In this document: one piece after another, positions 27,992 through 40,981 of the stretch | How the letters are laid out: every line of letters starts with the position of its first letter | Numbering within the stretch: the stretch's first letter is position 1 | Assembly: GCA_963576565.1 (NCBI GenBank) | Contig: OY755044.1 | Location: 49,743,134 to 49,807,133, forward strand | Length of the DNA stretch: 64,000 nucleotides | From: Aspidapion aeneum | Lineage: Eukaryota > Arthropoda > Insecta > Coleoptera > Brentidae | Direction: 5' to 3' | Program-made: the position numbers and the translations under genes | Notes under the pieces: generated by a model | The model's input: only the letters and a program-made list of their open reading frames with translations | The model's database searches: none | Told to the model about the DNA's origin: nothing

Positions 27992-30900
27992 AATCAAACA
28001 AGTTTCATGGCTAATCGGGCAAAAAGGAGTCTTTTGTTTCCCTTATATTTTTCCGTGGGTAGCTTGAAAGCTTAACCTCACGGGGGTCCAAGATCTAATG
28101 GACACCTAATAAGTGTTGACAGTTAACCGTTTCGTCCTTATGCGACTCCTCAGAACACTGCTGGTCAAGTGACAAATCTTGCGAAGTTAATCAGACGGTT
28201 TTGTCTCTAATTGAATGTAATTAGTGAGCGAACTATAGCAAGAGGCGCCATCTACCGAGATACGAGAGAAACAAAAAACCAAAAGCAGGGAAAAACACTG
28301 CTATACAATATCGATCAATGAAAAGATCGAATGCAAATAAAAGAAAACAACTATAGTCCGTGACCTACGACAGCTCTTTGTCTTTTCAGGCCGGATCAAC
28401 GCATTTTGCATTTTTACCCGTCATCAAGACAGTGAGCGTCAATCAACGGAATTTTTAAGCCAAATAATACTAACAAACGTGAAATTTCGTACCCGTGAAT
28501 TTAAAAATCAAACAAGTTTCATGGCTAATCGGGCAAAAAGGAGTTTTTTGTTTCCCTTATATTTTTCCGTGGGTAGCTTGAAAGCTTAACCTCACGGGGG
28601 TCCAAGATCTAATGGACACCTAATAAGTGTTGACAGTTAACCGTTTCGTCCTTATGGGACTCCTCAGAACACTGCTGGTCAAGTGACAAATCTTGCGAAG
28701 TTAATCAGACGGTTTTGTCTCTAATTGAATGTAATTAGTGAGCGAACTATAGCAAGAGGCGCCATCTACCGAGATACGAGAGAAACAAAAAACCAAAAGC
28801 AGGGAAAAACACTGCTATACAATATCGATCAATGAAAAGATCGAATGCAAATAAAAGAAAACAACTATAGTCCGTGACCTACGACAGCTCTTTGTCTTTT
28901 CAGGCCGGATCAACGCATTTTGCATTTTTACCCGTCATCAAGACAGTGAGCGTCAATCAACGGAATTTTTAAGCCAAATAATACTAACAAACGTGAAATT
29001 TCGTACCCGTGAATTTAAAAATCAAACAAGTTTCATGGCTAATCGGGCAAAAAGGAGTTTTTTGTTTCCCTTATATTTTTCCGTGGGTAGCTTGAAAGCT
29101 TAACCTCACGGGGGTCCAAGATCTAATGGACACCTAATAAGTGTTGACAGTTAACCGTTTCGTCCTTATGGGACTCCTCAGAACACTGCTGGTCAAGTGA
29201 CAAATCTTGCGAAGTTAATCAGACGGTTTTGTCTCTAATTGAATGTAATTAGTGAGCGAACTATAGCAAGAGGCGCCATCTACCGAGATACGAGAGAAAC
29301 AAAAAACCAAAAGCAGGGAAAAACACTGCTATACAATATCGATCAATGAAAAGATCGAACGCAAATAAAAGAAAACAACTATAGTCCGTGACCTACGACA
29401 GCTCTTTGTCTTTTCAGGCCGGATCAACGCATTTTGCATTTTTACCCGTCATCAAGACAGTGAGCGTCAATCAACGGAATTTTTAAGCCAAATAATACTA
29501 ACAAACGTGAAATTTCGTACCCGTGAATTTAAAAATCAAACAAGTTTCATGGCTAATCGGGCAAAAAGGAGTTTTTTGTTTCCCTTATATTTTTCCGTGG
29601 GTAGCTTGAAAGCTTAACCTCACGGGGGTCCAAGATCTAATGGACACCTAATAAGTATTGACAGTTAACCGTTTCGTCCTTATGGGACTCCTCAGAACAC
29701 TGCTGGTCAAGTGACAAATCTTGCGAAGTTAATCAGACGGTTTTGTCTCTAATTGAATGTAATTAGTGAGCGAACTATAGCAAGAGGCGCCATCTACCGA
29801 GATACGAGAGAAACAAAAAACCAAAAGCAGGGAAAAACACTGCTATACAATATCGATCAATGAAAAGATCGAATGCAAATAAAAGAAAACAACTATAGTC
29901 CGTGACCTACGACAGCTCTTTGTCTTTTCAGGCCGGATCAACGCATTTTGCATTTTTACCCGTCATCAAGACAGTGAGCGTCAATCAACGGAATTTTTAA
30001 GCCAAATAATACTAACAAACGTGAAATTTCGTACCCGTGAATTTAAAAATCAAACAAGTTTCATGGCTAATCGGGCAAAAAGGAGTTTTTTGTTTCCCTT
30101 ATATTTTTCCGTGGGTAGCTTGAAAGCTTAACCTCACGGGGGTCCAAGATCTAATGGACACCTAATAAGTGTTGACAGTTAACCGTTTCGTCCTTATGGG
30201 ACTCCTCAGAACACTGCTGGTCAAGTGACAAATCTTGCGAAGTTAATCAGACGGTTTTGTCTCTAATTGAATGTAATTAGTGAGCGAACTATAGCAAGAG
30301 GCGCCATCTACCGAGATACGAGAGAAACAAAAAACCAAAAGCAGGGAAAAACACTGCTATACAATATCGATCAATGAAAAGATCGAACGCAAATAAAAGA
30401 AAACAACTATAGTCCGTGACCTACGACAGCTCTTTGTCTTTTCAGGCCGGATCAACGCATTTTGCATTTTTACCCGTCATCAAGACAGTGAGCGTCAATC
30501 AACGGAATTTTTAAGCCAAATAATACTAACAAACGTGAAATTTCGTACCCGTGAATTTAAAAATCAAACAAGTTTCATGGCTAATCGGGCAAAAAGGAGT
30601 TTTTTGTTTCCCTTATATTTTTCCGTGGGTAGCTTGAAAGCTTAACCTCACGGGGGTCCAAGATCTAATGGACACCTAATAAGTATTGACAGTTAACCGT
30701 TTCGTCCTTATGGGACTCCTCAGAACACTGCTGGTCAAGTGACAAATCTTGCGAAGTTAATCAGACGGTTTTGTCTCTAATTGAATGTAATTAGTGAGCG
30801 AACTATAGCAAGAGGCGCCATCTACCGAGATACGAGAGAAACAAAAAACCAAAAGCAGGGAAAAACACTGCTATACAATATCGATCAATGAAAAGATCGA

Positions 30901-31854
30901 ATGCAAATAAAAGAAAACAACTATAGTCCGTGACCTACGACAGCTCTTTGTCTTTTCAGGCCGGATCAACGCATTTTGCATTTTTACCCGTCATCAAGAC
31001 AGTGAGCGTCAATCAACGGAATTTTTAAGCCAAATAATACTAACAAACGTGAAATTTCGTACCCGTGAATTTAAAAATCAAACAAGTTTCATGGCTAATC
31101 GGGCAAAAAGGAGTTTTTTGTTTCCCTTATATTTTTCCGTGGGTAGCTTGAAAGCTTAACCTCACGGGGGTCCAAGATCTAATGGACACCTAATAAGTGT
31201 TGACAGTTAACCGTTTCGTCCTTATGGGACTCCTCAGAACACTGCTGGTCAAGTGACAAATCTTGCGAAGTTAATCAGACGGTTTTGTCTCTAATTGAAT
31301 GTAATTAGTGAGCGAACTATAGCAAGAGGCGCCATCTACCGAGATACGAGAGAAACAAAAAACCAAAAGCAGGGAAAAACACTGCTATACAATATCGGTC
31401 AATGAAAAGATCGAATGCAAATAAAAGAAAACAACTATAGTCCGTGACCTACGACAGCTCTTTGTCTTTTCAGGCCGGATCAACGCATTTTGCATTTTTA
31501 CCCGTCATCAAGACAGTGAGCGTCAATTAACGGAATTTTTAAGCCAAATAATACTAACAAACGTGAAATTTCGTACCCGTGAATTTAAAAATCAAACAAG
31601 TTTCATGGCTAATCGGGCAAAAAGGAGTTTTTTGTTTCCCTTATATTTTTCCGTGGGTAGCTTGAAAGCTTAACCTCACGGGGGTCCAAGATCTAATGGA
31701 CACCTAATAAGTGTTGACAGTTAACCGTTTCGTCCTTATGGGACTCCTCAGAACACTGCTGGTCAAGTGACAAATCTTGCGAAGTTAATCAGACGGTTTT
31801 GTCTCTAATTGAATGTAATTAGTGAGCGAACTATAGCAAGAGGCGCCATCTACC
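27992..31854. repeat. 514-bp hammerhead satellite, array 2 (7.5 units)
   Basis: Unit starts at 27992, 28506, 29020, 29534, 30048, 30562, 31076 and 31590, all 514 bp apart. The final unit stops at CATCTACC (31854). Within it, units from 29020 to 31075 alternate two diagnostic bases, giving a 1,028-bp dimer repeated twice. Confidence 0.97.
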
Positions 31855-31923
31855 TCCATACATAGATCTTTTCATTGATCGATATTGTATAGCAGTGTCA
31901 TTGATCGATATTGTATAGCAGTG
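31855..31923. repeat. Inversion junction of the satellite
   Basis: After 31854 comes TCCATACATAGA, a 12-base piece also found in the F block (25489 region), then satellite in the opposite orientation from about 31865. The first 26 inverted bases (CATTGATCGATATTG...) are duplicated in tandem (31872-31897, 31898-31923). Confidence 0.85.
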
Positions 31924-34283
31924 TTTTTCCCTGCTTTTGGTTTTTTGTTTCTCTCGTATCTCGGTAGATGGCGCCTCTTGCTATAGTTCGCTCACTAATT
32001 ACATTCAATTAGAGACAAAACCGTCTGATTAACTTCGCAAGATTTGTCACTTGACCAGCAGTGTTCTGAGGAGTCGCATAAGGACGAAACGGTTAACTGT
32101 CAACACTTATTAGGTGTCCATTAGATCTTGGACCCCCGTGAGGTTAAGCTTTCAAGCTACCCACGGAAAAATATAAGGGAAACAAAAAACTCCTTTTTGC
32201 CCGATTAGCCATGAAACTTGTTTGATTTTTAAATTCACGGGTACGAAATTTCACGTTTGTTAGTATTATTTGGCTTAAAAATTCCGTTGATTGATGCTCA
32301 CTGTCTTGATGACGGGTAAAAATGCAAAATGCGTTGATCCGGCCTGAAAAGACAAAGAGCTGTCGTAGGTCACGGACTATAGTTGTTTTCTTTTATTTGC
32401 ATTCGATCTTTTCATTGATCGATATTGTATAGCAGTGTTTTTCCCTGCTTTTGGTTTTTTGTTTCTCTCGTATCTCGGTAGATGGCGCCTCTTGCTATAG
32501 TTCGCTCACTAATTACATTCAATTAGAGACAAAACCGTCTGATTAACTTCGCAAGATTTGTCACTTGACCAGCAGTGTTCTGAGGAGTCCCATAAGGACG
32601 AAACGGTTAACTGTCAACACTTATTAGGTGTCCATTAGATCTTGGACCCCCGTGAGGTTAAGCTTTCAAGCTACCCACGGAAAAATATAAGGGAAACAAA
32701 AAACTCCTTTTTGCCCGATTAGCCATGAAACTTGTTTGATTTTTAAATTCACGGGTACGAAATTTCACGTTTGTTAGTATTATTTGGCTTAAAAATTCCG
32801 TTGATTGACGCTCACTGTCTTGATGACGGGTAAAAATGCAAAATGCGTTGATCCGGCCTGAAAAGACAAAGAGCTGTCGTAGGTCACGGACTATAGTTGT
32901 TTTCTTTTATTTGCATTCGATCTTTTCATTGATCGATATTGTATAGCAGTGTTTTTCCCTGCTTTTGGTTTTTTGTTTCTCTCGTATCTCGGTAGATGGC
33001 GCCTCTTGCTATAGTTCGCTCACTAATTACATTCAATTAGAGACAAAACCGTCTGATTAACTTCGCAAGATTTGTCACTTGACCAGCAGTGTTCTGAGGA
33101 GTCCCATAAGGACGAAACGGTTAACTGTCAACACTTATTAGGTGTCCATTAGATCTTGGACCCCCGTGAGGTTAAGCTTTCAAGCTACCCACGGAAAAAT
33201 ATAAGGGAAACAAAAAACTCCTTTTTGCCCGATTAGCCATGAAACTTGTTTGATTTTTAAATTCACGGGTACGAAATTTCACGTTTGTTAGTATTATTTG
33301 GCTTAAAAATTCCGTTGATTGACGCTCACTGTCTTGATGACGGGTAAAAATGCAAAATGCGTTGATCCGGCCTGAAAAGACAAAGAGCTGTCGTAGGTCA
33401 CGGACTATAGTTGTTTTCTTTTATTTGTATTCGATCTCGATATTGTATAGCAGTGTTTTTCCCTGCTTTTGGTTTTTTGTTTCTCTCGTATCTCGGTAGA
33501 TGGCGCCTCTTGCTATAGTTCGCTCACTAATTACATTCAATTAGAGACAAAACCGTCTGATTAACTTCGCAAGATTTGTCACTTGACCAGCAGTGTTCTG
33601 AGGAGTCCCATAAGGACGAAACGGTTAACTGTCAACACTTATTAGGTGTCCATTAGATCTTGGACCCCCGTGAGGTTAAGCTTTCAAGCTACCCACGGAA
33701 AAATATAAGGGAAACAAAAAACTCCTTTTTGCCCGATTAGCCATGAAACTTGTTTGATTTTTAAATTCACGGGTACGAAATTTCACGTTTGTTAGTATTA
33801 TTTGGCTTAAAAATTCCGTTGATTGACGCTCACTGTCTTGATGACGGGTAAAAATGCAAAATGCGTTGATCCGGCCTGAAAAGACAAAGAGCTGTCGTAG
33901 GTCACGGACTATAGTTGTTTTCTTTTATTTGCATTCGATCTTTTCATTGATCGATATTGTATAGCAGTGTTTTTCCCTGCTTTTGGTTTTTTGTTTCTCT
34001 CGTATCTCGGTAGATGGCGCCTCTAATTACATTCAATTAGAGACAAAACCGTCTGATTAACTTCGCAAGATTTGTCACTTGACCAGCAGTGTTCTGAGGA
34101 GTCCCATAAGGACGAAACGGTTAACTGTCAACACTTATTAGGTGTCCATTAGATCTTGGACCCCCGTGAGGTTAAGCTTTCAAGCTACCCACGGAAAAAT
34201 ATAAGGGAAACAAAAAACTCCCTTTTGCCCGATTAGCCATGAAACTTGTTTGATTTTTAAATTCACGGGTACGAAATTTCACG
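31924..34283. repeat. 514-bp hammerhead satellite, inverted array (~5 units)
   Basis: The same unit on the opposite strand. TTTGAT landmarks at 32221, 32735, 33249, 33753 and 34249 give spacings of 514, 514, 504 and 496 bp. The two shorter ones reflect small deletions near 33436 and 34023. It ends abruptly at TTTCACG (34283), where LINE coding sequence begins. Confidence 0.95.
32060..32107 (+). ncRNA. Type I hammerhead ribozyme, inverted array copy
   Basis: Plus strand: AGTGTT, CTGAGGA, GTCG-CATAA-GGAC, GAAA, CGGTTAACTGTC, AACACT. The stem II pair next to the loop is lost (C to G), exactly as in the unit at 27992 (28144). Four more plus-strand copies with intact GTCC/GGAC lie near 32580, 33092, 33596 and 34090. 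They are in the strand sense opposite to arrays 1 and 2. Confidence 0.88.
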
Positions 34284-36939
34284 AAACCCATTGGGATATA
34301 ATCCAGGATTGCGGAGGGAGTGATCACTTCCCCACGCTGTGTGATGTGGGTGGGGTCTTCCCCTTATCCAACAATAAATCAAGCAGCCATACCAAGTACG
34401 ATTTAAAAAGGGCAGATTGGGGTCTTTTCAACCAAGAAGCGGAAAACAAATTTCATACAAGAAACGTAAATAGATATGAAGATTTTGAAAACCTATTGAT
34501 TGAAGTGGCAGAAGAAACCCTTCTTAAAAAAAAAGTAATAATCCTAAAAAAACAGGGAACCCATGGTGGGACCAGGAGTGCTCAAATAAAATCAAAGAAC
34601 GAAGAGATTCAATAAAAACTTTTAAAGATCAACCTAATATGGAAAATTATCTTATCCTAAAAAATAAGATAGCCTCAACCAAGCGGTTTCTAAAACAAAA
34701 GAAAAAACTTAAATTTCAAAATTTCTGTGCAGGGTTAAATAGAAATTCTAACATTAAAGAGGTCTGGAGACCCTTTAGAACCTCTTCTCGCATTCTGGAG
34801 GGCCTCACTCCTGTTGACTTCCATCATGATTTAACACTCAGAACAGAAACTAACAACGAAACGGAGTTCACAATAGAAGAGTTAGAAAGCTGCCTCAAGG
34901 ACAAAAAAAAAGACACTGCACCAGGAATGGATTTGATAACTTATTCAATGATTTTTCACTTACCTAGAATAGTTCTAATAACCCTCGTATTCTTATTTAA
35001 CAGAATCAGATTGGAGGATTGCATCCCTGTCAAATGGAGACAACAACTTATCATAGCCATCCATAAACCAAATAAAAACCCAGAAGATCCTGGAAGCTAC
35101 AGACCAATAGGACTTGGCTCCTGTATCATTAAAATATTAGAAACAATAATAAGAAACAAAATAGACTGGTTCCTTGAGAACAAAAGATTTTTTTCTAAAT
35201 ATCAGATGGGTTTCCGTAAGGGCCTTGGGATTAATGACAACCTTGCCTATTTAACCTCATATATACACAATGCTTTCTGCCAGGAACAGACAGTTGTGGG
35301 TGTCTTTTTGGACATTAGGGGCGCCTATGATAGTGTCAGGATAGGAGTACTTTACAACCTCCTCATAGAAGCAGGGATCCCCATATCCATTTGCAACCTA
35401 ATCTACAGACTTATTAATAACAGACAGCTCTTTATAAAAGACAAAGAGGGAAAGCTCCATGGCCCTAAGGAGGCAACCATGGAACTTATTCAAGGCTCTC
35501 CTCTCAGTCCTATTTTGTTCAACATTTACATAAAAAAAATTTTTTATATGATTCCAAGGTCAATCAAAATAATGGCATATGCAGATGACCTGGTGATCTT
35601 TTGCAAAGGAAACAACATTTTTCAAATGACAAAAATCCTTAATGAAACCCTAACTAATATAAACGAATTTCTCTCATCACAGAATTTAAAACTCTCAGAG
35701 GAAAAGTGTGAGCCATCTGTGGAACTTGGTGGGGATCAGATCCCAAAACATTAAAAATAGCCTTTGATGGACTTGTTAGGTCTCACCTCGATTTTGGCGC
35801 GAGTTTCATAGAACCAACTTCACAAAGAAATTTAAATAAATTGGACCTTATTTTTAATCAAGGGATGCGTATTATAACATGGTGTATGAAGTCAACACCA
35901 GTATTAGCACTGTATGGAGAGACAGCTTCTGTTGACCTGTCAACCAGAAGAAAGATACTTACTCAAAAACTGATTACTAAAGCAGCAAGTATAAAGAACA
36001 ACCCCATTATTGATATTTTAAAAGAATACAAAAACACAGTTAATACCAAAAATATTGATTTATCTCGTATATCCTCCCTTCTTAAAGGTTACATTGATCT
36101 GAAAGATCAATTAAAACTACGAGGATCACACGAGACACTGCCTTGTTAACAAGAGGAGTATCTCATTCAATTTCAAGAAATAGACATTCTCGATCTAAAG
36201 GGACTCAAATCTGGCTAAACTAAACTTCCTGGAACAAACTGAAAAATTCAGAGATAGATTTACATTTATTTACACAGATGCATCTAAGACAGAGAATAGG
36301 GTTGGTTATGGAATTGACATACCCAGTATAAAATTTAATTACTCAGGCAGACTTCCGGATGACATAAATATTAACACGGCAGAGATGGTTGCTATTTATG
36401 AGGGCTTGAGGTTTTGTTTGGAGAGGAATATAGAGAACATAATAATTTTCACCGACTCAAAAAGCTCTGTTAAGCTTTACTTTAAGTACCAGGACAATTT
36501 TGGCCTTGTGGAGTCAAACCACACGTGTCAAGCTTGCTTGGATTCCGGCACATTGTGGGATAGACGGTAATGAGAAAGTGGACCAGCTAGCCAACGTGGG
36601 AAGAATCCTAAATATTCCAAAAAATTTAGATTACACTAAAGAAGATACCTTTAACATAACAAAACACAAAACACTAAACATCTTTAAACAGAAATGGAAA
36701 GATAAAGTAAAAGAAAAAAAGCATGGTATAGTTCTATACAAGCGGAATTTCCCACTCAGCCTTGGTTCACACGGTTTAATTTTACTAACAGAAAGCACAT
36801 AACCACCATATGCAGAATGCGTACGAGACACTGTCTGACCTCAGCCCATCTGAATAGGATCGGTGTTAAAGATTCTCCCCTCTGTGAGTGTGGTAGGCTT
36901 GAGGATCTGAACCACATCTTTTTTGAGTGCCCAATTAAC
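34284..36939 (+). pseudogene. Decayed LINE ORF2 with RNase H (I/LOA-like), 5' truncated
   Basis: In order: the end of an AP endonuclease (CGGSDHFPTLCDVGG, ~34310), linker, reverse transcriptase (KKDTAPGMDLITY, YRPIGLGSCIIKILE, QMGFRKGLGINDNLAYL, FLDIRGAYDSVR, IQGSPLSPILFNIYI, catalytic MAYADDLVIFC near 35580), a deletion with frame change near 35725-35760, thumb (35790-36140), then RNase H with IYTDASK (~36275), AEMVAIYEGL, IIFTDSKSSVKL and AWIPAHCGIDGNEKVDQLA (~36530-36590), and a C-terminal zinc motif (CRMRTRHC, CECGRLEDLNHIFFEC). RNase H points to the I/LOA/R1 side of LINEs. At least four frame changes make it dead. A P-element interrupts it at 36940. Confidence 0.85.
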
Positions 36940-37001
36940 TAGAGGCCCTCGATATATTTGACAATTGTTTTACACCAGAGGTCGGCAACTCATATTGCTG
37001 C

Positions 37002-38205
37002 CCTCTTTCTTGCAAAATCCAGTTTTACATGTGAAACCGATTTTGTGAAATAGCTATACCTATCTTTGTCTGTGTTATTTCCCTGGATTTTTTTCGACGT
37101 TTTTAATATTTTAGGTTAGACGAGACTTCAAATTCCAATAACAAAAACAAAACACTCAAAACCCAATAGTGGGTATAGACCGGGGGTAAAGGTGTTCTTG
37201 TCTAAAACAAATACCGGGGGTAAAGGTGTACTTAGAGAAACCAAATACAGGGGACTGTTTTTTTTCAATAAAATAGTGCTAGTTTTTGGGATGCTGCTAC
37301 GTCTAAAGTATTGAATTTTTTAGCTACTTATACATATACATACCTAACAATTTTAAAACAGGATATCATTTTGGCCCTCTTTTTTTTGTATATGTGATTA
37401 AATTAAATGTTGTGAGCCCTGTTTCCACGTTATTTTCGGCTCACACAAAAGTGTGAAAGAATAATGTTTGCATAGTTTATCGGTGCCACCATGAAGTGAC
37501 GAATAAATAAAGAAACCTACTATTAAAAAAAGTCTTACTGCATTGGTTTAAAACGGTGAGGGATTGCCGAGTTAGGTTTAGGTAAATTCAGTTTACGGTT
37601 TGGTTTTATTATAATTTTATTATTTTAACAGAGCAACGAGCCAAACGGCAAACCAAACGCCAGTTTGGACGGAGTCAATTTCACGAACCGTTCGCCGAAT
37701 TGTTTGCAAACGCGTTTGTCCCGGCCAAACTAGTCCGTTCGGCTCGTTGATGTGTTTGTTTTTTGTCGAAATGTTGAGGTCTGTAGGAAGCCAATCGCTG
37801 ATCGTTTTAAACAAAGGGAGGCAGGCTTATGGTATCTAACCTTCGAAACGGACATAAAACAGATGTTTTTACAAAATTGCAGTAAAATAAATAGAAATTA
37901 TATCACAATATTAGCGCGGCCACCGGTCATAAAATCATAAGAATTCATAAAAATTTGTCTTTGGGGAAGTAAGTACGTATTGTGTAAAAACAAATTTTTT
38001 TAATTTCCGTTCCGAGGGTCAGATGTACCATGAGGTAAACATTATATGGTAGTTGTTTAAAGAAAATATTTTAAAAATTTTCGTGTCCAATTGTGTAAAG
38101 AAATGTTTGGTTTTACTTGTATTTTTAATTCAGAAAAACAAAAAACTCTTTTATTTATTTTTTATTGAAATACTTTTTAAGCTAAATGTATTTAAGTAGG
38201 AAAGG
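37002..38205. other. P-element 3' interior: no gene; small TIR element at about 37633-37749
   Basis: CAACGAGCCAAACGG (from 37633) and CCGTTCGGCTCGTTG (to 37749) are inverted, delimiting a ~117-bp MITE-like unit rich in AAACG words. The rest is AT-rich without features. Confidence 0.55.
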
Positions 38206-38485
38206 ATCAGGCACACCTTAAATGGAATTTTGAAAAAATCCATGAATTTCATGAAATTTTGGTCTGTTATAGTTGTTTCCTAACTACACTGGCGAGTATG
38301 GGCCTCCTAAGTAGTACGAATAAATTGATTTTTTTGTAAAATTTAAACATTAATACCAAAAATTGATAAAAATAATTGAATTATATCTTTGATGGCCATA
38401 CTTTTGATCACGATATGGAGATCTACCACATACCAAAATCTCAAATTTGTGGATTTTTTAAAATCCCATTTAAGGTGTGCCTGAT
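38206..38485. mobile_element. 280-bp MITE in the P-element
   Basis: ATCAGGCACACCTTAAATGG at the left is mirrored by CCATTTAAGGTGTGCCTGAT at the right, with similarity continuing to about 37 bp per arm. No coding capacity. Confidence 0.85.
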
Positions 38486-40981
38486 TTACTTACATAAATA
38501 TAAAAAATCATAACAACAAGGTACCTTCATAATTAAAGTAGACTCTTGATTAATATATATATAATATATAATCCGTATTTATCTGTTTTGTTTTCTATAT
38601 AAGTATATTAGCCATCCATACCTTAGGTCGATATGGAAGCTATAGGGATCGGGATTGGGATCGCCACAACAAACTTTTTATTTCATTCAAATGGTTCAAA
38701 AAAGTCCCATCTACCAAATTTTGTGATGGTGTCTGTCTGTCCATCTGTCTGGGACACGATAACTCAAAAACCAATAAAGCGATTTTAACCAAACTTGGTA
38801 CAAAAATATCTCGTTAACTATGGATAAGGCCATTAAATTCGTGAACCGCAGTACCTAGCAAAACAAGGTTTTCAAAGTATGAGTCGATATTTTTGAGATA
38901 TTAAAAAAATTAATAAAAATTATGAGCCACAGTGGCTAGTGAAACGCGTTTTTTAGATTTAGAAAGAAAATTGCATATTTTTATATAATAAAGCTTCTCA
39001 ACCCCCGGAACGACTAGCTATTATTGATGGCTGTGCGTGCTTGCTGGTGCCATTTTTTTAAATACTTTTTAATAATAAATACCAATATTTGTTTTATTTT
39101 ACAAACAAAAAAGAACGGCTAAAAATAATAGTACATTATAAGCCTAGGGACTAAAGTGATGCTTTTAATCCCGAGGCGGAAAGTTTGTAGCCCGACTGAG
39201 GCATTTTAGTCACAAGGTTCATATACTATTTTATGGATTTTAGCATAGAAAAAATAAATAAAAAGGGATATAATAAAACGGTATTTTGAAACACTCCGTA
39301 CTAATTGCATTCAACGATATTCTATAGATGTAAAATATTATAAAATGTTAACCTACAAAAATTACTTTGTTTTAAATCCCTAGGGAATAAAAGTAATTGA
39401 ATTAGCGACTAACATTGGATTTTTACTTCTTAGGGATAAGGTTTTGCTCCACAGAGATTAAGAGGATCACTTTAATCCCTAAAACAAGGGAAAATACAAA
39501 ATTAAATAAGTTCAGTCAGTTTCTGTTGCTTTGGCAATTTTATGATTCTCCAAATTACCCGAAAAATATGGCGTCGCTCGGTTAATATGGATTCAACCGA
39601 TGTATTACGCAACTCGGATAATCCAGCGATCGGATTATCGAGAGTCGGATAATCGAGAGTCTACTGTACATATGATTTATTTAAATTTATTAAGTTAATT
39701 GTTTAAATAAATGCAGCTTTGGTACATACTGGCATTTTCCCTATAACTTATGATACTAAAATTATTATTATAAATGGCGAATATAACAATTATTTAGCTT
39801 AGGTAGCTTTCCAGTTAAACATTTTTAGAGGAAGTAGATATTTCGTTTTAATCGGATAACGGTCAAAGTAAAATAATATAAAACTAGATATATTTACACT
39901 CACATAGCTCTAGTACTAAAAACTACCTACAATTAATAAAAATAAATTATTAAGTTTGAAACATTTTTGGAAGCAGGCAACAGAAACATGTTCCTTTAGT
40001 GTAGTGGACACGTAGCTTTGGTTTATACATGATTCTACAAAAAGGGAGCTATGGGGTAAAAATGCATATTCCACTAACATAAACTGCAAACTAACTAATT
40101 ATTTATTTAGGTACTTATCAGATGATATCTTTATGGAGAATTATTTGCATATATAGCGAATTTTGAAAAAAGTTAGCACGTCACTCGTGGTTCACTAACA
40201 CTCTTTGGGTACTGTCAACAAATAGCCCCAGTTCAGTTTCAAAAGAATATGAAAGTGCGCTAGTGTAACACTGGGCTTGTCCAGTTGCTCAAAGGAATAC
40301 AAAATATTGCACTAGTTTTCTCAAAATAATACGAAAACTGCACTAGTGGTGCACCAGTGTTGCCTCCTTTTCCCAAAATAATTTGCTATTAGAACTTTTT
40401 AGTCAATAAGAGATACACTACGACTTAACTAGTTACCTAAAAAATTTTAAGAAAATAAAATTACTGGCTAAGCTGAGATGTTATTTTAAAAACCCACCCA
40501 AAAAATGATATTTAACGGTCTACTTTTGGTAGAATCATCGTTATAAAAAATACTTATACTATATATACATACATTAATTTATTGTATTCTCCTTAAGCTA
40601 AATCGTAAACTGCGTCTATAGTCTATGCCTTTCTGGGGGAAAGCTTGTCATAAAATTCTGGAGAATTTTTAAGCAGAGGTCAGTAAAAAATATGCAGGAG
40701 TGGAGACCAAATGTTAAACATAACTTATCTATAATCTATAACTGTACATTAATAAAACATCAAAACTCCAGAGTTCCTTGAAGAAAGCTTATTACCTTCA
40801 AAATTACTAAACCGATTTTTGTCATACGTTAGGCTTTAATACACACACATACATACACATATTTATACGATTCTAGGGTTAAAAACTAGATCTTAAAAAC
40901 AAACACACCCATATATATATATACACGTAATCATACGATTCTAGGGTTAAAAACTAGATCCTAAAAACAAAACAAATTAAA
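38486..40981. other. P-element 3' interior: repeats only
   Basis: 38725-38830 has CTGTCTGTC plus the phrase AACTCAAAAACC found also near 44634. About 39144-39480 is bounded by TAGGGACTAAAGTGAT and ATCACTTTAATCCCTA (TIR element). 39560-39668 carries GGATTATCGAGAGTCGGATAATCGAGAGTCTACTG, a pogo-type end. 40865-40975 repeats ACGATTCTAGGGTTAAAAAC twice. No gene recognised. Confidence 0.5.

Noticed and set aside
25715..34283. CRISPR-like appearance of regular repeats
   Set aside because: Units are contiguous 514-bp copies with no variable spacers, in animal DNA; a satellite explains them.
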